5,423 nt of DNA, taken from NCBI GenBank assembly GCA_021807065.1, contig JAKAPO010000182.1:1-5423 (forward strand). The letters are read 5' to 3'. Positions 1-5,322 of the stretch are shown one piece after another. A model generated the notes under the pieces. That model saw only the letters and a list, made by a program, of their open reading frames with translations. It was not told where the DNA came from and ran no database searches. The stretch comes from a bacterium. GTDB taxonomy: Bacteria; Vulcanimicrobiota; Vulcanimicrobiia; Vulcanimicrobiales; Vulcanimicrobiaceae. Both the position numbers and the translations under genes were made by a program. Position 1 is the stretch's first letter. Every line of letters starts with the position of its first letter.

Positions 1-238
1 TAGTCCCGCATCGCACGCGCGCCTTCGATGCAGAGTCGCGCCTTGAGAGAGCCGGGCGCCTCGCCGCGAGCCGGCTTTGCGTCGCCCGAATCAGGCGCTC
101 GAGTCCCTTCCCTTCGCTATAAGGAAGGATCACTGCGAACGGGCGCCCGCGATCGGTGATGACGACCTCTTCACCGGTGCGTACAGCCCGCATCGCCGAA
201 CTGAATCGCTGGTTCGCCTCGCGCAGACCTACGCGCAT
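1..238 (-). CDS. Phd/YefM-family antitoxin, 3' end cut by window edge
   Basis: About 79 codons are open from an ATG at 238 down to base 1, with no stop before the edge. The product starts MRVGLREANQRFSSAMRAV and continues with a GEEVVITDRGRPFAVILP stretch (residues 22-39). This is the hallmark N-terminal fold of Phd/YefM antitoxins: the LREANQ helix, then a beta hairpin ending in TDRGRP-AV. Family members bind their own operator through this domain and use a disordered C-terminal tail to neutralise a partner toxin (Doc, YoeB or VapC types). The tail here is Arg/Ser-rich (ARRPALSRRDSASKARVR) and may be its natural end region or slightly degraded. A purine-rich GAGGGG lies just before the ATG as a close-spaced ribosome-binding site. 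The cognate toxin would be expected to the left of the window. The family call is firm; the toxin partner is unknown. Confidence 0.82.
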   Translation of the reverse strand, partial: MRVGLREANQRFSSAMRAVRTGEEVVITDRGRPFAVILPYSEGKGLERLIRATQSRLAARRPALSRRDSASKARVRCGT

Positions 239-519
239 GTCCCCTCTATCTCGACCCTGGGCAGGACAAGCGAGTCAAGCACTTAGCGCGCAAAGCAAAG
301 ACCTCGGAAACCGAGGTGATTCGCCGCGCGATCGACGCCTACGGACGCGATGAGACATTGCAATTGGCGGCCGACAAGCGGCGGGTCTCGCTGCGTCCAA
401 CGACCACGGCAGGACGCTGCTTATTTGGCTCGTGCGGGCCTGCGAGCCAGGCGCTTCCCTCAAGCGCGGCTCTTTCTACGCGAGTGCAGTTTCACCCAAC
501 CCTTGAACGTTCTCTCTGA
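237..519 (+). pseudogene. Ribbon-helix-helix (VapB/CopG-like) antitoxin remnant lacking a start
   Basis: The frame containing bases 244-360 encodes LYLDPGQDKRVKHLARKAK followed by TSETEVIRRAIDAYGRDETL. This is the usual ribbon-helix-helix pattern: a short beta strand (LYLD), a first helix (DKRVKHLARKAK), a turn, and a second helix (TEVIRRAIDAY). The frame is closed upstream by TGA at 202-204, and no ATG, GTG or TTG occurs before the conserved strand. The first possible start, GTG 316, would discard half the fold. An ATG at 237 is out of frame by one base. Adding one C to the CCCC run at 241-244 would restore MSPLYLDPGQDKRV. After about residue AYGRDETL the frame stays open to a stop at 519, but the product is low-complexity and unlike antitoxin tails, and it runs into the 3' end of the convergent toxin gene. 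I read it as a frameshifted or truncated antitoxin gene; a sequencing error in the C run is the alternative. Confidence 0.5.
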
Positions 520-867
520 CATTGCACCCGCCGCGAGTTGCCGAATCGTGTCGAGCAACTCCCCGTCTGACGCGCGCAACTCATACCCATGCACGTTGAG
601 AAACGTCTCCAGCAGCACCGTGGCGGTACGCTTATTGCCGTCGAGAAACGGGTGATTCCTGATAATACCGAGAGCGTAGAGTACCGCTAGCTCGGGCACC
701 GTGGCTCTCGAATATGCGGCGGCATTTCGTGGCCGTGCAAGCGCGGAAGCAAGAAGCTTCGCGTCGCGAATCCCCTTGGCGCCCCCGTGCTCAGCGACCT
801 GAGCCTCGTGGATTGCAAGAACGGTACGTTCGCTAAACCATCTGCGCGCGCTACTTGGCGAGCTCAT
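460..867 (-). CDS. doc: Doc/Fic-family toxin (death-on-curing type)
   Basis: This 135-residue protein has the usual length of Doc-type toxins. It carries the Fic-core motif HPFLDGNKR at residues 72-80: His72 as the catalytic base, Asp76 and Gly77, Asn78, and Lys79/Arg80 in the nucleotide-anchoring loop. Upstream of it are the typical VLAIHEAQVAEHGG segment (16-29), the IRDAKLLASALARPRN segment (33-48) and the helix AVLYALGII (61-69). Known Doc toxins phosphorylate elongation factor EF-Tu and stop translation; the lysine after Asn in the motif (GNK) is typical of Doc rather than of AMP-transferring Fic proteins. The start ATG at 867 lies 17 bases inside the upstream antitoxin gene. There is no strong ribosome-binding site, so translation is probably coupled to the antitoxin. 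The stop TGA at 462-460 sits in a small GC hairpin (451-467). The toxin call is firm; the target in this organism is inferred. Confidence 0.93.
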   Translation of the reverse strand: MSSPSSARRWFSERTVLAIHEAQVAEHGGAKGIRDAKLLASALARPRNAAAYSRATVPELAVLYALGIIRNHPFLDGNKRTATVLLETFLNVHGYELRASDGELLDTIRQLAAGAMSERTFKGWVKLHSRRKSRA

Positions 868-1075
868 GCAACGCCGCGCGCCGTCTCTTCATCACGCTCT
901 CCGCCGCATCCATCTGGCGGGCAAAATCCGGATCGTAGGGCGTGATGCGAAACCCGTCCGGTGCCTCGGTGAGATACACTATGTCGCCTGCAGAGACGTG
1001 CAGACGCGCGAGGACGTCCTTCGGCAGCACGGCGCCGACCGAGTTTCCGATTTTCGTGAGTTTGAGCGCGTTCAT
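851..1075 (-). CDS. AbrB/MazE-fold antitoxin partner of the Doc-type toxin
   Basis: This 74-residue protein begins MNALKLTKIGNSVGAVLPKD, the swapped-hairpin AbrB/MazE/SpoVT DNA-binding signature (K-x-T-K-x-GNS-x-G-x-x-LPK). VLARLHVSAGDIVYLTEAPDGFRI follows and completes the barrel (to about residue 44). The C-terminal segment YDPDFARQMDAAESVMKRRR and the ALHELAK end form the probable toxin-binding tail. I chose ATG 1075 over the longer start at 1141 for three reasons: the domain begins exactly there, an AGGAA lies 3 bases upstream, and the extra 22 residues would overlap the promoter. The gene overlaps the toxin by 17 bases in one operon. By analogy with type II systems it should neutralise the toxin and repress its own promoter. 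The combination of an AbrB-fold antitoxin with a Doc toxin differs from classical Phd-Doc of phage P1, but I recall this pairing from other bacterial genomes. Confidence 0.9.
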   Translation of the reverse strand: MNALKLTKIGNSVGAVLPKDVLARLHVSAGDIVYLTEAPDGFRITPYDPDFARQMDAAESVMKRRRAALHELAK

Positions 1076-1089
1076 CAGTTCCTGCTCTG

Positions 1090-1104
1090 TAACAACTTCT
1101 GTTA
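1090..1104. promoter_or_regulatory. Possible autoregulatory operator dyad
   Basis: TAACAACTTCTGTTA is a perfect inverted repeat of TAACA around a 5-base spacer. It lies between the predicted transcription start and the ribosome-binding site of the antitoxin gene. An AbrB/MazE-type antitoxin usually represses its own operon, and a dyad here would be well placed for it. A 5-bp half-site can occur by chance, so the support is modest. Confidence 0.35.
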
Positions 1105-1112
1105 GTACAGCG

Positions 1113-1141
1113 ATCCTATCACCGCAGCGCCGTTCGTGCAA
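1113..1141 (-). promoter_or_regulatory. Predicted extended -10 promoter of the antitoxin-toxin operon
   Basis: On the minus strand, TTGCAC (1141-1136) and TAGGAT (1118-1113) are separated by exactly 17 bases. The -10 element is preceded by TGA, fitting the extended -10 form TGnTAnnAT. Transcription would start near 1106, leaving a leader of about 30 bases to the ATG at 1075. The -35 match is weak (TTG only), which an extended -10 can tolerate. The call comes from motif reading alone. Confidence 0.5.
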
Positions 1142-1200
1142 GGGCGCTCAAGGGGAATGCTCGCCGTGCGCTGAGCGCCTCAGGGTCTGCGCGTCGAGAG

Positions 1201-1249
1201 CAAGGAACCTCACGGTGGAGTTGCCTTGTGCACAAGGAATTCCACCGTG
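1201..1249. repeat. 39-base near-perfect inverted repeat with a flanking direct repeat
   Basis: From 1211 to 1249 the arms CACGGTGGA and TCCACCGTG pair perfectly, and the pairing continues inward with one mismatch and one bulged base to the perfect 14-base core CCTTGTGCACAAGG (1224-1237). In addition, CAAGGAACCTCAC (1201-1213) recurs as CAAGGAATTCCAC (1233-1245), exactly 32 bases (about three helical turns) apart. The structure lies in the divergent intergenic region, 25 bases before the helicase start. It could be an operator for a dimeric regulator or a hairpin in the 5' leader of the helicase mRNA. There is no T-run, so a simple terminator is unlikely. The rest of 1142-1274 shows only a small CTGAG/CTCAG hairpin (1171-1183) and no convincing plus-strand promoter. 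Confidence 0.6.
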
Positions 1250-1274
1250 ACGGGCGCGTAAGGCGCTGACGCCG

Positions 1275-3041
1275 ATGCCTGCCCACGCCAGCGCCGCGAA
1301 GACTGACCGGGAGCCGACGCTATTCAGTGTTCCCGCGGAACTCGACATCTACCGGCGGCTCATCGCGCGGCTTGATGAAGGATGTCCGATTACGCAGGAG
1401 GGGTCGCAACTGGTGGATGAAGCGCTGGCGGCCTCAGCGCGGCCGGGGTTCGACGTGCTCATCTCGCTCCCGCGTCTGCGTTTCAATCCGTTCCCGCATC
1501 AGCTGCACGTGGCCCGCAGTGTACTCTCGCGCCTGCGGGGCCGGGCAATCTTGGCCGATGAGGTCGGCTTGGGAAAGACGGTCGAAGCCGGACTCATTCT
1601 CAGCGAACTGTTCTTGCGCCGGCTCGTCCGCCGAACGCTCGTCCTGGTTCCGGCCGGACTGGTCGAGCAATGGGCCGAGGAACTCGATCAGAAGTTTGCG
1701 TTGCCGGTGCTGGTTCACGGCGGGGATGGGTGGAATCGCCGCCTGCGTCCTTGGGAAGCGCCGATCATCGTGGGATCGCTCGCGACCATTCGCCGCGAAC
1801 CGTGGCGAACCGAAGTGTTGCGCACAACGTGGGACCTCGTTATTTTCGATGAGGCGCACCGCTTGAAGAACTCCAGCAGCGCCTCTGCCAGGCTAGCGAA
1901 ACACTTGCGTGCGGTGCGGCTTCTGTTGCTGACGGCAACGCCGGTTGAGAACAGGCTCGAGGACCTCTTCCAGTTGGTGAGTTTCGTGCGTCCCGGACAC
2001 TTGGGCGGCCTTCAAGAGTTTCGCCGCAAGCACGTTGCTTCGGTTTCACCAAACGCGCCGGCGCGAGGAGCCCTATCGCTGCGTGACATCGATGCGTTGC
2101 AGCGGCGCATGCGCGACGTGATGCTCCGCCATCGTCGCAGCGAGGTTGCGGTCATGCTTCCACGCCGGCTCGCCGAGACACGACGCATCCCGCTCTCCGA
2201 AAGCGAAGCCGCACTGTACAGCGCAATTTCCGAGCGCGTGCGCGAACATGGGCGAAACGCCGCACCCGCCAGGCTGCTCGCGTTGCGCGGCCTGCAGCGG
2301 CGCGCGGGCTCGAGCCCTGAAGGGCTCGCGGCGGCTCTTGAGGGGGTAGGCTGGAGCGATCTGGCCGGTCTGGCCGCCCAGATTCCGGATGCGAGCGAGA
2401 AGACCCGCGTGCTGCTCGACGTGCTCGCGCGGCACAAGGCGCTCGATGAAAAGGTCGTCGTCTTTACCGCGTTCCGCCAAACGCTCAGCTATCTCGCAGG
2501 ATGCCTCGCTCGAAGCGGAATGCCCGCCGTCTGCTATCACGGCGGGCTAAGCCGCCGGGAGAAGAGCGACGTCATGCGCGCGTTTGCGCAAGAGGCTCCC
2601 GTGCTCGTGACGACCGAAGCGGCCGGCGAAGGCCGGAACCTGCAGTTCTGCCACGTGATGGTCAACTTCGATCTGCCATGGAATCCGATGCAGATCGAGC
2701 AGCGGCTCGGACGCATTCATCGCATCGGGCAGACACACGACGTCTTGCTCACGAATCTCGTGAGCGCAGGAACGATCGAGGATCACATTCTCGCCGTCCT
2801 CGAAGCGAAGATCAATCTATTCCAACTGGTCATCGGCGAGCTCGACATGATTCTCGGCCGGATCGAAGACGATTTCGATTTTGAAAGTGCGGTCTTCGAA
2901 GCCCACGTCGGAAGCAGGAGCGACGAAGATTTCTTGACGCGGATTGACGCGCTGGGAGAGCGTATCGTGCATGCACGCACGGCGTATCTCGACAGCCGTA
3001 ATCTCAACGACGAACTGGTGCCTGCGATGCGACCCGCATGA
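1275..3041 (+). CDS. RapA/HepA-like SNF2-family ATPase (helicase-fold translocase)
   Basis: The 588-residue product has a full set of superfamily 2 motifs: Q-like NPFPHQ (71-76); motif I DEVGLGKT with Lys101; TLVLVP (121-126); motif II DEAH (192-195); motif III TATP (220-223); and, in the second RecA lobe, VVVFTAF (394-400), YHGG (421-424), VLVTTEAAGEGRNLQ (443-457) and motif VI QRLGRIHRIGQ (476-486) with Arg480 and Arg483. DEVGLGKT-EAG and RIHRIGQ are typical of the RapA/HepA branch of SNF2 proteins, which use ATP to translocate along duplex DNA or displace bound protein, usually without strand separation. The chain has a short N-terminal lead (about 65 residues), no RapA Tudor-like domains, no nuclease or methylase, and stops soon after the second lobe. 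ATG 1275 is the first usable start; TAAGG 11 bases upstream is a weak ribosome-binding site. The stop overlaps the next gene by ATGA, so the pair is probably coupled. Its role (defence, transcription or repair) is not shown by sequence. Confidence 0.93.
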   Translation: MPAHASAAKTDREPTLFSVPAELDIYRRLIARLDEGCPITQEGSQLVDEALAASARPGFDVLISLPRLRFNPFPHQLHVARSVLSRLRGRAILADEVGLGKTVEAGLILSELFLRRLVRRTLVLVPAGLVEQWAEELDQKFALPVLVHGGDGWNRRLRPWEAPIIVGSLATIRREPWRTEVLRTTWDLVIFDEAHRLKNSSSASARLAKHLRAVRLLLLTATPVENRLEDLFQLVSFVRPGHLGGLQEFRRKHVASVSPNAPARGALSLRDIDALQRRMRDVMLRHRRSEVAVMLPRRLAETRRIPLSESEAALYSAISERVREHGRNAAPARLLALRGLQRRAGSSPEGLAAALEGVGWSDLAGLAAQIPDASEKTRVLLDVLARHKALDEKVVVFTAFRQTLSYLAGCLARSGMPAVCYHGGLSRREKSDVMRAFAQEAPVLVTTEAAGEGRNLQFCHVMVNFDLPWNPMQIEQRLGRIHRIGQTHDVLLTNLVSAGTIEDHILAVLEAKINLFQLVIGELDMILGRIEDDFDFESAVFEAHVGSRSDEDFLTRIDALGERIVHARTAYLDSRNLNDELVPAMRPA

Positions 3042-4090
3042 TCGCCGACCCATGCCTGCGTTTCTGGCTGCACGCGGTGCAGCGGGATGGGGCGCTCTAC
3101 GAGTTCGCCGACGAGGTCGCGCGAACGCTGCTTCCGCCGCCCCTTCAGGCAGAACTTCAGCTCCCGGAGTTTCTTTCGGTCACCGCCGATCCCGATGCCG
3201 CCGAAGAGGAGCCCGAAGCGGTCTTTCTCGTCCCCGGGCATCCGGTATTGGAGAGGGTGGCCGCGCGTGTGCTCGCGCACGGTGACGTCGGGCACGCGTA
3301 CCTCCCATGGTCGGCGTCGCCGTTGCCTCAGCCGGCGTCATTGCTGGAACGGGCTCGCGCGACCCTCGACGTTGAGCATGGCCGCATCGATCTCGCCGCA
3401 GACCCCGTCTGCGTTTACCGGCCGCTGCTCCTGCTCGGCGTGCTGGTAACCTACACGCTGGACGATCACTTTCAAGAGCGCGAAGAACTTTGGGTGGACG
3501 CACATGCAGCAGCCGTATTGGACGTATCGGTTTCCAGCCGCTTGCGTGGACTTCAGTTCTCCGCCGCTCCTACGGCCGGATCCCATCGCGAGCAGGCCGT
3601 GCGGCTGGAGCGCGCACTGCATGCGGCCCACGATACCTTGCTGGCAAGAATCGCGCAGCGTTCCACGGCGCTGGCACGGCAGTCGCGGGGAGTACTCCGC
3701 GACGAGCTCACGCGATCCGAGACGTATTACGACGCCGCGCTCGCGACGCTCGCCCGTCGCAGAGCCGGCGCGGCGCCGGAACGTCAGGCTCTGCTGGACA
3801 GGCAGGCGGAGGCAACGCAAGCCGAGCGCGCGCGCCGGAGGCATGAAATTGAGACGAAGTTCAACGTCTCGTACACGCTGCAACCCTACCGCGCCCATCT
3901 CCTACGCGTTCCCGCGTTGAGTGTTCCGGTCACGATTCGGCGCGGGGAACGCTGCTATCCATTCGAGCTCTGCTGGCTGCTGCCGCTGAGCGGCTTCACA
4001 CCTGTGGTCTGCCCGTCATGCGGGGCGCAAGCGAAGCTCGTTGCCGAGCGCGAGCGTGTCGCCTGCGCGGCGTGCGCTTCCAAGCGATAG
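3038..4090 (+). CDS. Coiled-coil and zinc-ribbon partner of the SNF2 ATPase
   Basis: I do not recognise a named family for this 350-residue protein. Its start overlaps the helicase stop in an ATGA, and there is no separate ribosome-binding site, so it should be made in step with the ATPase. Visible parts in order: an N-terminal segment (1-60); a mixed region with VFLVPGHPVLERV (62-74) and LGVLVTYTLDDHFQEREELWVDAH (133-156); a charged helical, probably coiled-coil stretch rich in Arg, Ala and Glu (about 183-272); a beta-like segment (LLRVPALSVPVTIRRGERCYPFEL, 288-311); and a zinc ribbon with CPSC (Cys325, Cys328) and CAAC (Cys343, Cys346), 14 residues apart. From memory, long single-chain HepA-like helicases carry a GHP-containing region followed by helices after the ATPase core, so this looks like that part as a separate subunit. 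No signal peptide, membrane span or catalytic motif is visible. It probably binds DNA or protein beside the ATPase. Confidence 0.85.
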   Translation: MIADPCLRFWLHAVQRDGALYEFADEVARTLLPPPLQAELQLPEFLSVTADPDAAEEEPEAVFLVPGHPVLERVAARVLAHGDVGHAYLPWSASPLPQPASLLERARATLDVEHGRIDLAADPVCVYRPLLLLGVLVTYTLDDHFQEREELWVDAHAAAVLDVSVSSRLRGLQFSAAPTAGSHREQAVRLERALHAAHDTLLARIAQRSTALARQSRGVLRDELTRSETYYDAALATLARRRAGAAPERQALLDRQAEATQAERARRRHEIETKFNVSYTLQPYRAHLLRVPALSVPVTIRRGERCYPFELCWLLPLSGFTPVVCPSCGAQAKLVAERERVACAACASKR

Positions 4091-4124
4091 ACAAACATCC
4101 CGGCGAACCTACGGCGCCTTGAGC

Positions 4125-4175
4125 CGCTCTAGACAATATGGAAGGGCGGAACGCCCTTCCATATTGTCTAGAGCG
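4125..4175. repeat. Perfect 24-bp inverted repeat with a 3-base loop at the IS left end
   Basis: Bases 4125-4148 (CGCTCTAGACAATATGGAAG then GGCG) are the exact reverse complement of 4152-4175, around the loop GAA (4149-4151). The right arm is the left terminal repeat of the IS and contains the transposase stop codon. The left arm therefore copies an IS end in the opposite orientation. It begins 34 bases after the stop of the zinc-ribbon gene, between two converging genes. RNA from either strand would fold into a very stable hairpin. Neither side has a T-run, so intrinsic termination is possible but not classical. Confidence 0.9.
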
Positions 4176-4182
4176 TCTCCAT
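4154..4182 (+). repeat. Left terminal inverted repeat of the IS630 element
   Basis: Read inward, this 29-base end matches the right end over an outer block of 11 bases (CCCTTCCATAT) and an inner block of 11 bases (AGCGTCTCCAT). The middle differs and carries one indel (TGTCTAG against CAGTGT). It overlaps the last codons and stop of the transposase gene. Confidence 0.8.
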
Positions 4183-5253
4183 CGTCGCTTTACAACGGCT
4201 AACCTTGTCGATGATCGACTGCGCCGTGGCAGTCCAGATGAAGGGCTTCGGGTCACGATTGTAGGCAGCGATGAATTCGCGGATGGCGTGCACGAGGTCG
4301 CGCACGCTACCGAACGCGCCCCGTCGGATCTGCTTGTCGGTCAGCTCGCGGAACCACCGCTCCACGAGGTTGAGCCAGGAGGAACCTGTCGGCGTGAAAT
4401 GCAGGACGAAGCGCGGATGGGCGGCGAGCCATTGCCCGACCCGCGGATGGTTGTGCGTTCCGTAGTTGTCCAGGATCAAGTGCAGCTTGAGTCTGCGCGG
4501 ATATGCGTCATCGAGGCGCTTGAGGAAGCGCAGGAACTCCTGATGGCGATGCCGTCCGTAGCATTGGCCGATGACCTTCCCCTCGGCGACGTTGAGCGCC
4601 GCGAAGAGCGATGTGACGCCGTTTCGCTTGTAGTCGTGCGTCATGGTTCCGCAGCGACCACGTTTGAGCGGTAGGCCGGGTTGCGTACGATCCACGGCTT
4701 GAATCTGGCTCTTTTCGTCCACGCAGAGCACGATCGCCTTAGCGGGCGGATTCAGGTAAAGGCCGACCACATCGGTGAGTTTTTCGATGAAGTGTGAATC
4801 GCTGGAGAGCTTGAAGGTTTCAACGCGATGGGGCTTGAGGCCGTGCGCGCTCCAGATACGCTGGACGGCCGCCGGACTCACCCCAGCGGCCTGTGCCATC
4901 GAGCGACAGCTCCAGTGCGTTGCGCCTTTCGGCTTACTATGCAACGTCAGGTCGATGATCGCGTCGACCGTGGCTTTGGGTAATGCAGGGATGCGGCCGG
5001 GTGTACCACCCTTGCGAATCTCCCCGAGCGAGTCGACGCCGCCCTCGGCAAAGCGCCGGCGCCAATCGATGATCGTTGGCCGGCTAACGCCCAGTTCGTC
5101 GGCGATGCGGTTGTTGGAGAGGCCATCGGCCGCCATGAGCACGATCTGCGCCCGTAACGCAATGCATTGCGGGGTCGCCTTCGAACGGATCCAGCTCTTG
5201 AGTCTCGCTCGATCCGCCGTGCCCAAGGAAATCGGCTCTGCTGCGCTCCACAT
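4168..5253 (-). CDS. IS630-family DDE transposase, full length
   Basis: The 361-residue protein starts with a helix-turn-helix region (GLSNNRIADELGVSRPTIID, 44-63, then WRRRF), typical of the DNA-binding N-terminus. A linker with GGTPGRIPALPKATV (82-96) and a second helical domain (ATHWSCRSMAQAAGVS, 111-126) follow. The RNase H-like catalytic core has Asp179 in VLCVDEKSQIQA, Asp262 in LILDNYGTH, and Glu298 in SSWLNLVERWF, with 35 residues between the last two, as expected of the Tc1/mariner-related IS630 group. The C-terminus (AAYNRDPKPFIWTATAQSII) is also typical. It catalyses cut-and-paste movement of the element to TA sites. ATG 5253 is the first start after an in-frame stop upstream and fits the family N-terminus; no ribosome-binding site precedes it. 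The reading frame is intact with all catalytic residues, so this copy is probably functional. It converges on the helicase operon. Confidence 0.95.
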   Translation of the reverse strand: MWSAAEPISLGTADRARLKSWIRSKATPQCIALRAQIVLMAADGLSNNRIADELGVSRPTIIDWRRRFAEGGVDSLGEIRKGGTPGRIPALPKATVDAIIDLTLHSKPKGATHWSCRSMAQAAGVSPAAVQRIWSAHGLKPHRVETFKLSSDSHFIEKLTDVVGLYLNPPAKAIVLCVDEKSQIQAVDRTQPGLPLKRGRCGTMTHDYKRNGVTSLFAALNVAEGKVIGQCYGRHRHQEFLRFLKRLDDAYPRRLKLHLILDNYGTHNHPRVGQWLAAHPRFVLHFTPTGSSWLNLVERWFRELTDKQIRRGAFGSVRDLVHAIREFIAAYNRDPKPFIWTATAQSIIDKVSRCKATMETL

Positions 5254-5259
5254 GCATAG

Positions 5260-5288
5260 AGCATATCAGGGTTGGTCGCTATTGTAAA
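5260..5288 (-). promoter_or_regulatory. Predicted sigma70-type promoter of the transposase gene
   Basis: On the minus strand, TTTACA (5288-5283, one base off TTGACA) and TATGCT (5265-5260, four of six of TATAAT) are separated by exactly 17 bases. Only six bases separate the -10 element from the ATG at 5253, so transcription would start at or within a base or two of the start codon. This gives a leaderless or nearly leaderless mRNA and agrees with the absence of a ribosome-binding site. The promoter lies inside the IS and travels with it. Confidence 0.6.
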
Positions 5289-5294
5289 CCCATC

Positions 5295-5322
5295 ATGGAG
5301 ACGCTACACTGATATGGAAGGG
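5295..5322 (-). repeat. Right terminal inverted repeat of the IS630 element
   Basis: This 28-base end, ATGGAGACGCT followed by a divergent middle and ATATGGAAGGG, is the inverted partner of the repeat at the left end. Similarity stops at the GGG, except that the base pair just outside is C-G on the left and T-G on the right. Confidence 0.8.

Larger units (their letters stand above)
4154..5322 (-). mobile_element. Complete IS630-family insertion sequence
   Basis: A single full-length IS630-type transposase gene is bounded by imperfect inverted repeats, giving an element of about 1.17 kb, the normal size for the family. The boundaries are set at the outermost bases shared by both ends (CCCTTCCATAT). 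IS630 elements duplicate a TA on insertion. A TA is present inside the shared tip at both ends (4162-4163 and 5313-5314), so an alternative element running from TA to TA (4162-5314) cannot be excluded. The region just outside the CCC tips shows no TA and no direct repeat. The transposase frame is intact, so the copy may be active or recently arrived. Confidence 0.85.

Noticed and set aside
301..317. 7-bp hairpin ACCTCGG-AAA-CCGAGGT as a terminator
   Set aside because: It lies inside the ribbon-helix-helix coding stretch (TSETEV) and has no T-run on either side.
438..467. Small GC hairpins at the toxin stop codon as a terminator
   Set aside because: Stems are only 5-6 bp and the minus strand has no following T-run, so chance is likely in GC-rich DNA.
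1076..1141. Longer 96-residue start for the AbrB-type antitoxin
   Set aside because: The fold begins at ATG 1075 with its own ribosome-binding site, and the extension would overlap the predicted promoter and dyad.
1434..3295. Long minus-strand open frames opposite the SNF2 gene and its junction with the next gene
   Set aside because: They are by-products of GC-rich coding on the plus strand. Their products are Arg/Ser/Ala-rich with no motifs, while the plus strand has a full set of helicase motifs.
3338..3898. 186-codon minus-strand frame opposite the zinc-ribbon gene
   Set aside because: No recognisable domain, and it lies wholly within a gene supported by translational coupling and a zinc ribbon.
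1275..4090. Assignment to DISARM, Zorya or BREX on the basis of the SNF2 ATPase
   Set aside because: None of the other hallmark genes of those systems is present in the window, and an SNF2 core alone is not diagnostic.
4138..5287. Plus-strand frames of 178 and 170 codons opposite the transposase
   Set aside because: Antisense shadows of a complete IS630 transposase; no domain-like content.
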